This document shows, one piece after another, positions 54,524 through 64,000 of a stretch of 64,000 nt of DNA. The notes beneath the pieces were generated by a model, which saw only the letters and a program-made list of their open reading frames with translations, had not been told where the DNA came from and did no database searches. How positions within the stretch are numbered: position 1 is the stretch's first letter; each line of letters starts with the position of its first letter. Source of the stretch: Bradyrhizobium ivorense (GTDB lineage: Bacteria > Pseudomonadota > Alphaproteobacteria > Rhizobiales > Xanthobacteraceae); NCBI RefSeq assembly GCF_900696085.1, contig NZ_CAADFC020000031.1, positions 1-64,000 on the forward strand, given 5' to 3'. The position numbers were made by a program, and so were the translations under genes.

Positions 54524-57500
54524 TTAGCCCGTCGACATCGCCTGCTCGATTGTCGCAACGCTTAGCTTTAGGCCAGCCTGTTCTGCCTGGCTTTGCAGAC
54601 GCCGCAACTCCGCCAATATGCTGTCACCGCATCGCCCACGACCAATGTCCGCCAGCGCACGCCCTCGCGCGATGAAGAAATTACTCCAGGGGAGTGGCTC
54701 CGGTTCGGTAAACGCTGCTAGTGCCGCAGCATAACGGTCGACAGCACTCCAGTCACGCCCGCTGAGTGCTGTCTCAATGGCGTCTCGATAGAACCAGAGG
54801 TGATTGTGTCCAACACAGCCTTCACCCAGGATGCTCTCGCCTTCGCGTAATGCTTTCCGTTGCTCCGCGGGGTCTTCCGCGGCAAGGGCCCGTTCGGCCA
54901 GGATACGAGGTCCAAAAAACAAGACTCCCGTCTCACGGCTCACAGCGATGGCTTCATCGAGCAGATGGCTGGCTTCGAGCCGTCGCCCCTCGGCCCGCAT
55001 AATCTTTGCGAGATAGGTGAGGTTCTCCGGCACAAACCGCCGAGCGCCGATGCGCTCAATGAGCTTGCCGGCTTCGAGCAGTTGGTCTAGGGCGCGCTGC
55101 AGCTCGGCCATGTCATACAATGCAAACGCCGCTATGTTACGCGCGAGCAACTCCGCACGCTGGTGGCCAACGCGCACAGCCGCTTCAGCGGCCGCCAGAG
55201 CGTCCTCTGCAGCTGCCGGCAGTTCGTTTGCATATTGGCGTGTTAGTGCAGCCATGTTGAGATTGGCGACCTCAATGCGGCCGAATCCATGCTTGCGGCT
55301 TACGGCTACGCACAGGTCAAAGTTTCGATGTGCAGTTAGCATGCGGCCCCGAACATAGGCAGCATCGCCCAATCCGCCCAGCGCTCGAGCTTCACACTCA
55401 GCGGAGCCAGCTTGCTGCGCGTAACGCAGGGCCAGATCGTGCTGCTCGACGCAGCCCTCGATTTTGCCGAGTGGGAAGTACAGATTGCCCCGAAGATGGT
55501 GAATTCGCGATAGCTCAACGATCAGGCCCTCGGCAGTAGCGAGCGCCTGGGCTCGGTCCAAGGCTTGAAGTGCGTCCTGAATTTGGTCGCTGATCCGCAT
55601 GACGGTAGCCAAGCCGATCCAGGCCTGGCAGCTCTCAATGTCATCTCCGGCGACTTCGAGCGCTTGTTCAAAGGCTTGGCGCGCCTCGGGGATCGCTCCG
55701 AGATCATGTAGAAGCTCGCCTCGAAAATGAATCAGCGCGTAAATATCGGCCTGCTCGACCGCTAGAGCATGGCCGCGTTCGACCAGGCGCAGCGCGCGCT
55801 CATTATGGTAGGCCGCCGCCTGCGACCTTGCCGCCAGCAAATACGCCTGAGGTGCAGACGGATCGGCTGCCCGGTCGAGATGGGCTGCACGAAGCATGGA
55901 GTCTGACTCTGCGAAGCAGGCTGCAGCCTGTCGATGCAGCTCCCGCCGATTTGCGGTCAGCAGCGAGGAATATACGGCTTCCTGGACGAGGGCATGAGAA
56001 AACAGAAAGTCGTCACCATCGGAGCGGACAAGATCCTGCTCGATGAACCTCGTGCAGACATATTTGTCGTTGTTGACGAGATGGCGCAGGACATCAAGTG
56101 AGAAGCGTTGCCCCAGCACTGAGGCGGCTTGCAACGCCTGTTTATCCGTCGGTTGGAGTGCATCGATTCTCGCCTGGACGAGACTCTGAATTGATCCCGG
56201 AATGCTATCCAGATCGCTGTCCACACCGCTTCGTAGGAGCTGCTCCAGAAATAGCGGGTGTCCTTCGGATCGTTCGACGCACGCGAGGACAAACACCTTG
56301 CTCACATCGCTGTACTCGCCCGCCAGGGCGAGCGCGTCCTGCTTGCGGAGGGGACCGAGATCAATTGTAATCAATGGCGCAGCACGTGTCTGGCTGCGCC
56401 ACGTAGGGTCGAGTTGGTCTCCTTCCGTGCGTGAGGTCATTACCAGCACCAGTGGACATAGCGCGGTGAGCATTGTCAGCTCAGCCGCGTGCGCAAGGGT
56501 GACTGCGTCGGCCCAGTGTAGATCTTCAATTGTAACCATTTGCGGACTGCGGGCGCTCAACCGACGGAGCAACTGCGCGACGGTCTTCTGTTTTCCGCGG
56601 TTGCGCGCCGCGTTATCCATGGCGCTATACAGCGCCGCCAGATCCGTTGGTTGCGGCAGGTCCAGCAGATCGTTCAAATACACCAGTTGGTCCGGGTCTA
56701 TGAGTCCATCGGAGAGTGCCCGTTGCGCCGCAGCGCGGGCAGCTGTCTCAGCCTGTCCGGAGCATTCCAGGCAGCTGCGGACGATCGCCCGGATCGCGTC
56801 CTGCCCCTTACCGACGCCGAAATCGAGTACAAGACCAAGATGACAAGCGAAGTGCTGACTCATGGCGATCCGCTGGAATTCCTCAACCAGCCGCGTCTTG
56901 CCGATACCTGCCTCGCCGCGCACATAGAGGGCGAGCCCGCTACCCGCTTCGCGGCAGCTCGCAACAATCCCGCCGAACTGACCCAGTTCGCCCTGTCTGC
57001 CCGCCAACCGCCTGTGGTGCGAACCGCTGCTCCGCATGCCTCGCACGCGCCAGACCGGAACCGGCCGGTCAAGACCCTTGATGGAAATCGCGCCGACATC
57101 TTCGCCATCGAGGCGGTCCAGCAAAGATTGATAGACTGCATTGGAGATGAAAGTTTCACCAGCTCCAGCCTGCGCCGTCAGCCGTGAGGCAAGATTCACT
57201 GTATCGCCTGTGACAGTGTACTCTTGGCGCTCGCCACTGCCGGTTTTGCTCGCGACCACCTGGCCAGAGGCGAGTCCAACATGGACCTTAAGGATCCGCC
57301 CGGTCTTCTCGCTGAGACTCTGCATGGCGGGATGAATGGCGAGCGCTGCGCGCACCGCCCGTTCCGCATCATCGCTGTGGGCGGTGGGCGCGCCGAAAAC
57401 GGCCATCACGCAATCGCCGATGTGCTTGTCTATCGAGCCGCCGTAGCTCACGACGATATGGTCGATGACCTCAAAATAGGAGTTGAGAAGACCATGCGTC

Positions 57501-57787
57501 TCCTCCGGATCGAGGGCACTACTGAGACGGGTGAAGCCCGACAGGTCGGCAAAGAGGACTGTGACCTGTCGCCGCTCGCCCGATATCGAGTGGTCGCTTA
57601 CGCGAGCCACTCGGAGGTCCGGGTCGGAGGCGGTTGTTGCCGCGGTGGCGCCGCAGCCGCCACAGAATTTCACATTCGGCTGGTTGAGAAAGCCGCACTG
57701 TCGGCATGGAACGGGCAGTGCGCAACCGCACTCGGCGCAGAACCGACGGTCTGAACTGTTTTCCGTCCTGCAGCTTGCACAGCGCAT
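54524..57787 (-). CDS. Class III cyclase / AAA ATPase / TPR protein with zinc-ribbon N-terminus
   Basis: 1087 aa from ATG 57787 (GGGGG upstream; frame open to 57814). Order: double zinc ribbon (CASCRTENSSDRRFCAECGC, then CRQCGFLNQPNVKFCGGCG); class III cyclase domain with VTVLFADLSGFTRLSSALDP, HIGDCVMAVFGAP and TVTGDTVNLASRLT, metal Asp residues present; an AAA/STAND-type ATPase (VRGEAGIGKTRLVEEF; Walker B-like VTIEDLHWAD); a C-terminal TPR array of about 450 residues. Such proteins are signal-integrating soluble cyclases (soluble-AC-like). It is divergent from the HxlR gene. Confidence 0.93.
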   Translation of the reverse strand: MRCASCRTENSSDRRFCAECGCALPVPCRQCGFLNQPNVKFCGGCGATAATTASDPDLRVARVSDHSISGERRQVTVLFADLSGFTRLSSALDPEETHGLLNSYFEVIDHIVVSYGGSIDKHIGDCVMAVFGAPTAHSDDAERAVRAALAIHPAMQSLSEKTGRILKVHVGLASGQVVASKTGSGERQEYTVTGDTVNLASRLTAQAGAGETFISNAVYQSLLDRLDGEDVGAISIKGLDRPVPVWRVRGMRSSGSHHRRLAGRQGELGQFGGIVASCREAGSGLALYVRGEAGIGKTRLVEEFQRIAMSQHFACHLGLVLDFGVGKGQDAIRAIVRSCLECSGQAETAARAAAQRALSDGLIDPDQLVYLNDLLDLPQPTDLAALYSAMDNAARNRGKQKTVAQLLRRLSARSPQMVTIEDLHWADAVTLAHAAELTMLTALCPLVLVMTSRTEGDQLDPTWRSQTRAAPLITIDLGPLRKQDALALAGEYSDVSKVFVLACVERSEGHPLFLEQLLRSGVDSDLDSIPGSIQSLVQARIDALQPTDKQALQAASVLGQRFSLDVLRHLVNNDKYVCTRFIEQDLVRSDGDDFLFSHALVQEAVYSSLLTANRRELHRQAAACFAESDSMLRAAHLDRAADPSAPQAYLLAARSQAAAYHNERALRLVERGHALAVEQADIYALIHFRGELLHDLGAIPEARQAFEQALEVAGDDIESCQAWIGLATVMRISDQIQDALQALDRAQALATAEGLIVELSRIHHLRGNLYFPLGKIEGCVEQHDLALRYAQQAGSAECEARALGGLGDAAYVRGRMLTAHRNFDLCVAVSRKHGFGRIEVANLNMAALTRQYANELPAAAEDALAAAEAAVRVGHQRAELLARNIAAFALYDMAELQRALDQLLEAGKLIERIGARRFVPENLTYLAKIMRAEGRRLEASHLLDEAIAVSRETGVLFFGPRILAERALAAEDPAEQRKALREGESILGEGCVGHNHLWFYRDAIETALSGRDWSAVDRYAAALAAFTEPEPLPWSNFFIARGRALADIGRGRCGDSILAELRRLQSQAEQAGLKLSVATIEQAMSTG

Positions 57788-58271
57788 CCTGGAGCCCCCG
57801 CTGGCGACGGCCATTCGCAGGCCTAGGGATGCTGCGGCTCATGCGAACAGGTGGCTCATGCTCCGGCTCGGATTCTAATCAATCTGGCGTCTCGAGTCGA
57901 TGCTTTTCGCCGCGTGCCGCCCTCGACTGAATCCCGGTATGTGAGTGCGTTCTTGCGGCTCAAGCCAAGTTTGATCTTACAGTCAACCTCAAGACCGCTA
58001 ACGCGCTCGCTCTCCCATTGCGTGCCGATAGGGAGGTCGGCGGAAAGTGGCCACTCCAATTGGCCCGTGAGCCGAAAAACGCTAAAGGGGCCGCCATGTC
58101 GGCTATCTGCGGAAGACCGGACGTTGGACGATGGTTACAGTGACCGCCGTTCGTGATCCAACCGATCAACAGCAGGAGCGGCTAGCTTTAATGTCGCATG
58201 CCTGCTTTTGCAGATGCCGAGGAACCACACTAGACGCGATCAGCGCTGTGGGTGGGTAGGCGTCTGCGACA
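57788..58271. other. Divergent intergenic region (cyclase/HxlR)
   Basis: 484 bp with only shadow frames. It must hold the promoter of the large cyclase and part of that of the HxlR gene. Confidence 0.5.
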
Positions 58272-58290
58272 TAGTCCAGAAACTGGACTA
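58272..58290. promoter_or_regulatory. HxlR operator copy 1
   Basis: TAGTCCAG-AAA-CTGGACTA, a perfect 8-bp inverted repeat, 34 bp before the HxlR start. Its core AGTCCA-N5-TGGACT recurs at 59031-59047, upstream of the SnoaL-like gene. Confidence 0.65.
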
Positions 58291-58324
58291 TCTTGCTGGC
58301 GCTCGTGATGCTAAAGTTCTCGCC

Positions 58325-59017
58325 ATGAAAGGCTATGGATCATTTTGCCCCGTAGCCAAAGCTGCGGAAATTCTCACGGAGCGGTGGACTCCGCTCGTGC
58401 TCCGCGAGCTGTTGCTAGGTTCCCACCATTTCAACCAGCTCCGCCGCGGCATCCCGCAGATGTCGCCGACCCTCCTTTCCAAGCGCCTACAAACGCTAGA
58501 AGAGGCAGGGCTAATCTCACGCCAATCCGGCGATAATGGGCATTGGGAGTACCATCCAACCCACGCGGCCAGAGAAGCCCAGCCAATTATCGACGCACTG
58601 GGCTATTGGGGTCACAGGTGGGCGCGCAGTCAGCTCACGCCCAACGAACTCCACGCGGGCCGGCTCATGTGGAATATGCACCGTTCGTTCGATCTAGAGC
58701 GCATTCCATGCGACTTCGTGCTGTACATCGAGATTGCGGACGCTCGGCCGAAGTGCTGGTGGTTTGTTGTGAAGAAGGAGGAAGCCGATCTTTGCTGGGA
58801 TGATCCCGGCTTCGAGGTCGATATCAGCCTCTACGCGAGCCTGCTGACGCTTGTGCAGATCTTCATAGGCGAGCTGCCGCTGCTACGGGCGTGTGAGCTC
58901 GGCGAGATCCAGATCGACGGTCCTAAGCATCTCGTGAACACTATGCGCACTTGGTTCCCACGCAGCAAATATGCCAATGAGGCGCCTGCGGTCGCAGATC
59001 AAGTCTCAGCCAACTGA
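58325..59017 (+). CDS. HxlR-family transcriptional regulator
   Basis: 230 aa from ATG 58325 (KGYGSFCPVAKAAEILTERW). The HxlR winged helix holds CPVAKAAEILTERWTPLVLR, SHHFNQLRRGIPQMSPTLLS and the wing segment EEAGLISRQSGDNGHWEYHP, with the conserved Cys. An extended about 110-residue C-terminal domain (SCP2/sterol-carrier-like: DFVLYIEIADARPKCWWFVV, then HLVNTMRTWFPRSKYA) is typical of the long HxlR group. It should bind 58272-58290 and 59031-59047 and regulate itself and the next gene. Confidence 0.92.
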   Translation: MKGYGSFCPVAKAAEILTERWTPLVLRELLLGSHHFNQLRRGIPQMSPTLLSKRLQTLEEAGLISRQSGDNGHWEYHPTHAAREAQPIIDALGYWGHRWARSQLTPNELHAGRLMWNMHRSFDLERIPCDFVLYIEIADARPKCWWFVVKKEEADLCWDDPGFEVDISLYASLLTLVQIFIGELPLLRACELGEIQIDGPKHLVNTMRTWFPRSKYANEAPAVADQVSAN

Positions 59018-59030
59018 CGACGTCCTCTCC

Positions 59031-59047
59031 AGTCCACTTTTTGGACT
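59031..59047. promoter_or_regulatory. HxlR operator copy 2
   Basis: AGTCCA-CTTTT-TGGACT; half sites and spacing are identical to 58272-58290. It lies 95 bp upstream of the SnoaL-like gene. Confidence 0.6.
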
Positions 59048-59141
59048 AGTGGCCCAGCTTCCCTCAGCAGTAGCATTTGCGAATGCGCTCATGCGCTAAG
59101 CACCTCGGCTAAGCCAAGCATCTCAGCTCAAGGAGGCAAAG

Positions 59142-59588
59142 ATGAGCCGACCTTCTTTTCTTTCATACGCCGTGCTGTTGATCTTGACGTGTGCTTGCGT
59201 TGGTCCTGCAGGAGCAGACCCACTTGCCGACGAAATTTCCTCGGTGGCTGCCAAGTGGGATGCCGCTATTAACAACGCAGACTTCGATGCTCTACTTCCA
59301 TTGTATACCGCCGACGGCAGATTGATGCCCCCTGGTGCTCAGCCCGTCACCGGCCCTTTGGCAATCCGTGGCTTCTTTGCTGGGCGGGGAAGAAGCGTCA
59401 GAGATCACAAGGTTGAGCTGGTCGATGTGTTGCCCATCGGGAACTACGCCTACACCACCTCCCATTTCACGGCCACGTTAGTGGTGAATGAGAAGGCGGC
59501 GCCAATTTCTGGCAGCACCGTGAGGCTCCTAGAACGTCAACCCGACGGACAGTGGAAGATAAAGTCTCATATCTTCGTTAGAGAATAG
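59142..59588 (+). CDS. Secreted SnoaL-like/DUF4440 protein
   Basis: 148 aa, AAGGAGG upstream. Signal peptide MSRPSFLSYAVLLILTCACV to PAGA|DP. The mature domain is a SnoaL/SgcJ cone fold: AAKWDAAINNADFDALLPLY, TADGRLMPPGAQPVTG, the FFAGRGRSVRDHKVELVDVL core and QPDGQWKIKSHIF. Such domains form small dimeric pockets; no catalytic assignment. It is probably regulated by the upstream HxlR protein. Confidence 0.88.
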   Translation: MSRPSFLSYAVLLILTCACVGPAGADPLADEISSVAAKWDAAINNADFDALLPLYTADGRLMPPGAQPVTGPLAIRGFFAGRGRSVRDHKVELVDVLPIGNYAYTTSHFTATLVVNEKAAPISGSTVRLLERQPDGQWKIKSHIFVRE

Positions 59589-59634
59589 ATGGGTGCCACA
59601 GCCATACGATCAGGCACCCACAGACCTGACACGG

Positions 59635-59721
59635 GTGGCTCTCTCGGTCCTGGCCTATAATCTGACGCAGGTCATGAACATCGTCGGGACCGAGCCGCTG
59701 ATGGCCGCGATCGCGGCCTGA
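59635..59721 (+). pseudogene. Transposase C-terminal remnant (IS1182-like)
   Basis: 28 codons, VALSVLAYNLTQVMNIVGTE, then PLMAAIAA and TGA. The LSVLAYNLxRVMNIxG tail ends IS1182/IS5-group transposases. Nothing else of the gene remains. Confidence 0.65.
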
Positions 59722-59843
59722 GACCAAACCGTCCTGGCTTCCCATCGCCCTCCAGGGGAAGGTGTTTTTACACGACCAAGACCCGTTGCGGACCTAGTTG
59801 ATCTAAGTCAATGGCCGCCGCCGTTCGGGTCAGATCTTCAGGC

Positions 59844-59975
59844 ATGAATGAGCCCGAGCCAGAGAAACGTCCGGTTCCCAAGCCGACGCGATTGGAAGAG
59901 GCTCGACGTGTCATCGAGGAGTACGCGGCCAACCTCCGCGAGATCATCAAGAAGCTCCGCGAAAAGATGAATTAA
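59844..59975 (+). CDS. Small hypothetical protein, 43 aa
   Basis: ATG 59844: MNEPEPEKRPVPKPTRLEEA, then NLREIIKKLREKMN. Proline-rich N-terminus and a charged helix. It resembles a widespread Bradyrhizobium small protein (recollection). No RBS stands out. Confidence 0.6.
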   Translation: MNEPEPEKRPVPKPTRLEEARRVIEEYAANLREIIKKLREKMN

Positions 59976-60154
59976 GGCTGCCTCAGTTCGGGAGTCAGCA
60001 GCCAGCGTTGTGTCGTGCCCGATTTCGCCCGCAATACGACTTTTGGTCGCGGGTGAGACTACTCGGGCCGAATTGTCTAGAGCCCTTCACAAGTGAAAAT
60101 TGCGGCTGCGCTGTATTCTACGGAGACGTTGTATTCCACAGGGAGGCGACAACA

Positions 60155-61774
<1,620 letters not shown>

Positions 61775-61872
61775 CAAGCGGCGGCGGCGAGCATAAACCA
61801 ACCGCCTGCCGCCGCGCGCTGGACGAGCGCGGCTGGCAATTGCCGCTTACGAACCATGGAGAGGAGGGGCAG

Positions 61873-62151
61873 GTGGCGCCTAGTTGGTCGGCTGTACTGT
61901 ACGTCCCCGCCTTAGCAGCGGCTTTCGCTTTCAGCGGGTCCTCTGGGCAGGCTGCCCAGGAGAACGTGCAAAGTATGTTAGCCGCCCAGATCCGCTTGCA
62001 GGGATCTGTCCGTGACAAGGTGATTGGTGCGAAGAAGGATACGCAGCGCTCAAGACCTGACTATGCCGTTTGGGTGCTCAACTGTGGCAACGCGCGCCAC
62101 CGCGTGAGCCGGGCACCCGACATGGCTGCCAAAGTCGACCCGCTCCGTTAA
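61873..62151 (+). CDS. Small secreted hypothetical protein, 92 aa
   Basis: GTG 61873 with GAGGAGGGG just upstream. Signal peptide APSWSAVLYVPALAAAFAFS to GQAAQ. The mature part (MLAAQIRLQGSVRDKVIGAK, then YAVWVLNCGNARHRVSRAPD) has a single Cys. Short periplasmic proteins with the VWVLxCGNARYRV pattern are common in this group as I recall; function unknown. Confidence 0.6.
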   Translation: MAPSWSAVLYVPALAAAFAFSGSSGQAAQENVQSMLAAQIRLQGSVRDKVIGAKKDTQRSRPDYAVWVLNCGNARHRVSRAPDMAAKVDPLR

Positions 62152-62292
62152 TTGGCCGTGCCTCACTAGCGGCCGGTTGGCAGCCCTCGCACCACAGGCC
62201 GGTTGTCAGCTTTTTGACCCAACGGAGACATTCAGGCCCTTTCCGTTTGGTGCTATGATTGGGCACAGCATCTGAATCTCGGGGGATTCCCA

Positions 62293-63300
62293 TTGGCGTC
62301 CAAAGACGAGTCGGGACTTCAACGCAAGCCTCTCGTCAGCGAGCCGGCTCTCGAACGTGCCGAGCGCTTGGCCAATCTGCTGGCCTCCATCGTTGAGTCT
62401 AGCGACGACGCGATCGTTAGCAAGAATCTAGACGGCGTTATTACAAGCTGGAACAAGGCGGCTGAGCGCATCTTCGGCTACTCGGCCTCCGAGGCGACCG
62501 GTCAGCCCATTACGCTTGTGATCCCCGAGGACCGGCAAAGCGAGGAACGTGAGATCTTAACCCGCATCCGACGAGGTGAGCGTATCGATCATTTTGAGAC
62601 TGTTCGGCGACGTAGGGATGGTAGCGTAATCATCGTTTCGCTCACCATTTCTCCCGTCAAAGATGGCTATGGCAACATCATCGGGGCATCAAAGATCGCG
62701 AGAGATATTACCGAGCAGAAACGAAATCAGGAGCGGATCAGCGTTCTGGCTCGCGAGGCAGAGCACCGAAGCAAGAACATCCTCGCGAACGTACAGGCAA
62801 TCGTCAATCTTTCTCAGTCTGACTCTCCCGAGGGCCTCAAGCAAGTGATCAGCGGGCGCATTCAGGCGATGTCAAATGTTCACTCGTTATTTGTTGAAGC
62901 GCGGTGGGTAGGCGCCGAAGTCTCGGCTATCGCCAAGCAGGAGCTTGCCCCTTATCTCAGTGAGCACGACACGCGGGTTCGGATGGAGGGCCTGCAAACC
63001 GTGCTGGATCCCACTGCCGCGCAGGCGGTTGCGGTGGTCTTGCATGAGTTAGCAACCAACGCTTCCAAATATGGAGCGCTATCTAGCGCGAAAGGCCACA
63101 TCAGATTGGCGTGGTCGCGCAGCGAGGACGGACAACTTGCGATCCGCTGGACCGAATTTGGCGGCCCGAGGGTAAATCTGCCCGAACGCAAGGGCTTCGG
63201 TAGTCGCCTCATCGAAGGAACGATAAGCCAACTTGGCGGCGAAGTGCTATTTGACTGGCGCGCGGAAGGGCTTCATTGCGAAATCGCCATTCCGATATGA
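62293..63300 (+). CDS. PAS-domain HWE-type sensor histidine kinase
   Basis: 335 aa, TTG start with GGGGGA upstream. PAS domain about 28-145 (LLASIVESSDDAIVSKNLDG, RIFGYSASEATGQPITLVIP, with the PAC segment DGYGNIIGASKIARDITEQK). The HWE kinase region has phospho-acceptor His in AREAEHRSKNILANVQAIVN, N-box HELATNASKYGAL and G-box GFGSRLIEGTISQLGGE. No membrane segment, so a soluble sensor. The usual partner is a separate response regulator, not seen here. HWE/HisKA_2 kinases are typical of Rhizobiales. Confidence 0.93.
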   Translation: MASKDESGLQRKPLVSEPALERAERLANLLASIVESSDDAIVSKNLDGVITSWNKAAERIFGYSASEATGQPITLVIPEDRQSEEREILTRIRRGERIDHFETVRRRRDGSVIIVSLTISPVKDGYGNIIGASKIARDITEQKRNQERISVLAREAEHRSKNILANVQAIVNLSQSDSPEGLKQVISGRIQAMSNVHSLFVEARWVGAEVSAIAKQELAPYLSEHDTRVRMEGLQTVLDPTAAQAVAVVLHELATNASKYGALSSAKGHIRLAWSRSEDGQLAIRWTEFGGPRVNLPERKGFGSRLIEGTISQLGGEVLFDWRAEGLHCEIAIPI

Positions 63301-63516
63301 AATCCCAATCGACCTGGCTTCGCTGCTCTTCCATCGCGGCAATTTCTGCTCATGGCTCTTAGCTGACAATCTGCATGATCACCGGGAAGATCGCTCTTCG
63401 AAGTGAACCGAAAGTCCCTAGGTCCGGTCGCTACGGGCGGCTTTTGACCTGAACCGACATTCGCTCTTGACCACGCCCCGTCGGATCTAATCCAGCGGGG
63501 CTATGTCCGGAAGCTC

Positions 63517-63963
63517 TTACGGGACCTTGCGGTCCATCTCAGGTCTCAGGACGACACTTTCCTGAGCCGTCGCTTCGTTGCGTGAGCCAATGAACACGGC
63601 GGGTTGGGCGCCTCGGTTCACCGCAACGTGCAACATGTTTGCTGGGATGAATATGTAATCCCCTGGACGCACGATGTCGCGATACTGAAGTTCATCGCCA
63701 GTCCACAATTCCAATTCGTCGCCGCTGAGCATGTAGAGCGCAGTTTCGTGGTGCTCGTGCACGTGTGCCCGCGTTCGCTTTCCCGCCGGCAGCGTGATCA
63801 TCCCGAGCCAGAGCGATTTTGAGCCAACCGTTTCTGCGTTCACTCCGGGCTCGTAATCGCTTCCTTGTTCTGCGCGGTAGCCCCCGCCACTTTTGACAAC
63901 GGAGGCTTTATGCAGTGCAGCAATCGCACTGCTGTTGCTCTGGGTGGTTTCAAGAACCGTCAT
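63517..63963 (-). CDS. Cupin-domain protein
   Basis: 148 aa. Cupin_2 beta barrel: motif 1 RTRAHVHEHHETALYMLSGD (metal-binding His and Glu), motif 2 GDYIFIPANMLHVAVNRG. Small single-domain cupins bind a metal and act as isomerases, dioxygenases or regulators; substrate unknown. Next gene outside the window. GGAGG-like sequence precedes ATG 63963 (CCTCCT on the plus strand). Confidence 0.88.
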   Translation of the reverse strand: MTVLETTQSNSSAIAALHKASVVKSGGGYRAEQGSDYEPGVNAETVGSKSLWLGMITLPAGKRTRAHVHEHHETALYMLSGDELELWTGDELQYRDIVRPGDYIFIPANMLHVAVNRGAQPAVFIGSRNEATAQESVVLRPEMDRKVP

Positions 63964-64000
63964 CGAACCCTCCTATCGGTGAAAAGATCCACGCGCATAA

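Overview
The window looks like an accessory, island-like stretch of a Bradyrhizobium-type alphaproteobacterium (inference). The reasons are high G+C, several short hypothetical proteins of a kind I associate with that group (43, 43 and 58 aa), very many insertion sequences (IS66, IS3, IS110, IS256, IS21-type ends, RIT-like recombinases, a group II intron), multi-copy TPR cyclases and a type I secreted RTX protein. No rRNA, intact tRNA, replication gene or other core housekeeping gene is present.

Layout. (1) 1-14.2 kb is a graveyard of mobile DNA. It holds two inverted copies of a RIT-type tyrosine recombinase separated by 23-bp tandem repeats, an IS3 element with a C-terminal frameshift, and a GNAT acetyltransferase. 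It also holds two inverted IS110 copies carrying the same inactivating lesions, an IS66 wreck inside about 300-bp inverted arms, a frameshifted IS256, and a group II intron whose reverse transcriptase has lost the PQG motif. (2) 14.3-17.4 kb is an AT-richer cargo: a SAM methyltransferase, an amber-interrupted unknown gene and a MATE exporter. (3) 18.2-20.75 kb is an intact IS66 (tnpA, tnpB, tnpC) abutting the first 47 codons of an integrase. (4) 21.4-33.6 kb is the most cohesive cargo. It has an M48 protease, a Gln/Gly-rich protein with three copies of a helical repeat, a small protein carrying the same repeat once, a cytosolic-looking subtilisin, a CadC-like TPR regulator, an RTX protein and its HlyB/HlyD-like exporter. 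(5) 33.7-38.4 kb has a chimeric junction of integrase and ABC binding-protein fragments, then two class III cyclases with TPR tails. (6) 39.1-46.3 kb is a metabolic/detoxification block (metallo-beta-lactamase-fold hydrolase, alpha/beta hydrolase, SDR, polysaccharide deacetylase, Old Yellow Enzyme) bounded by two LysR regulators. (7) 46.3-52.4 kb is mostly remnants: a tRNA 3' half, a truncated hydrolase, small ORFs and a third IS66 with a broken tnpC plus a passenger gene. (8) 52.7-64 kb has a flavin oxidoreductase, a 1087-aa cyclase/ATPase/TPR protein, an HxlR regulator with a duplicated operator, a SnoaL-like secreted protein, a frameshifted DUF1254 gene, an HWE histidine kinase and a cupin.

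The best candidate for an undescribed system is 22970-26117. Three tightly packed genes encode a low-complexity Gln/Gly protein with a D-x12-P helix motif in triplicate, a small partner with the same motif in the same register, and a subtilase without a signal peptide. They lie beside a secretion cassette and downstream of an M48 protease with a sigma-54-like promoter. Its function is not known to me; assembly or proteolytic maturation of a low-complexity protein is only an inference.
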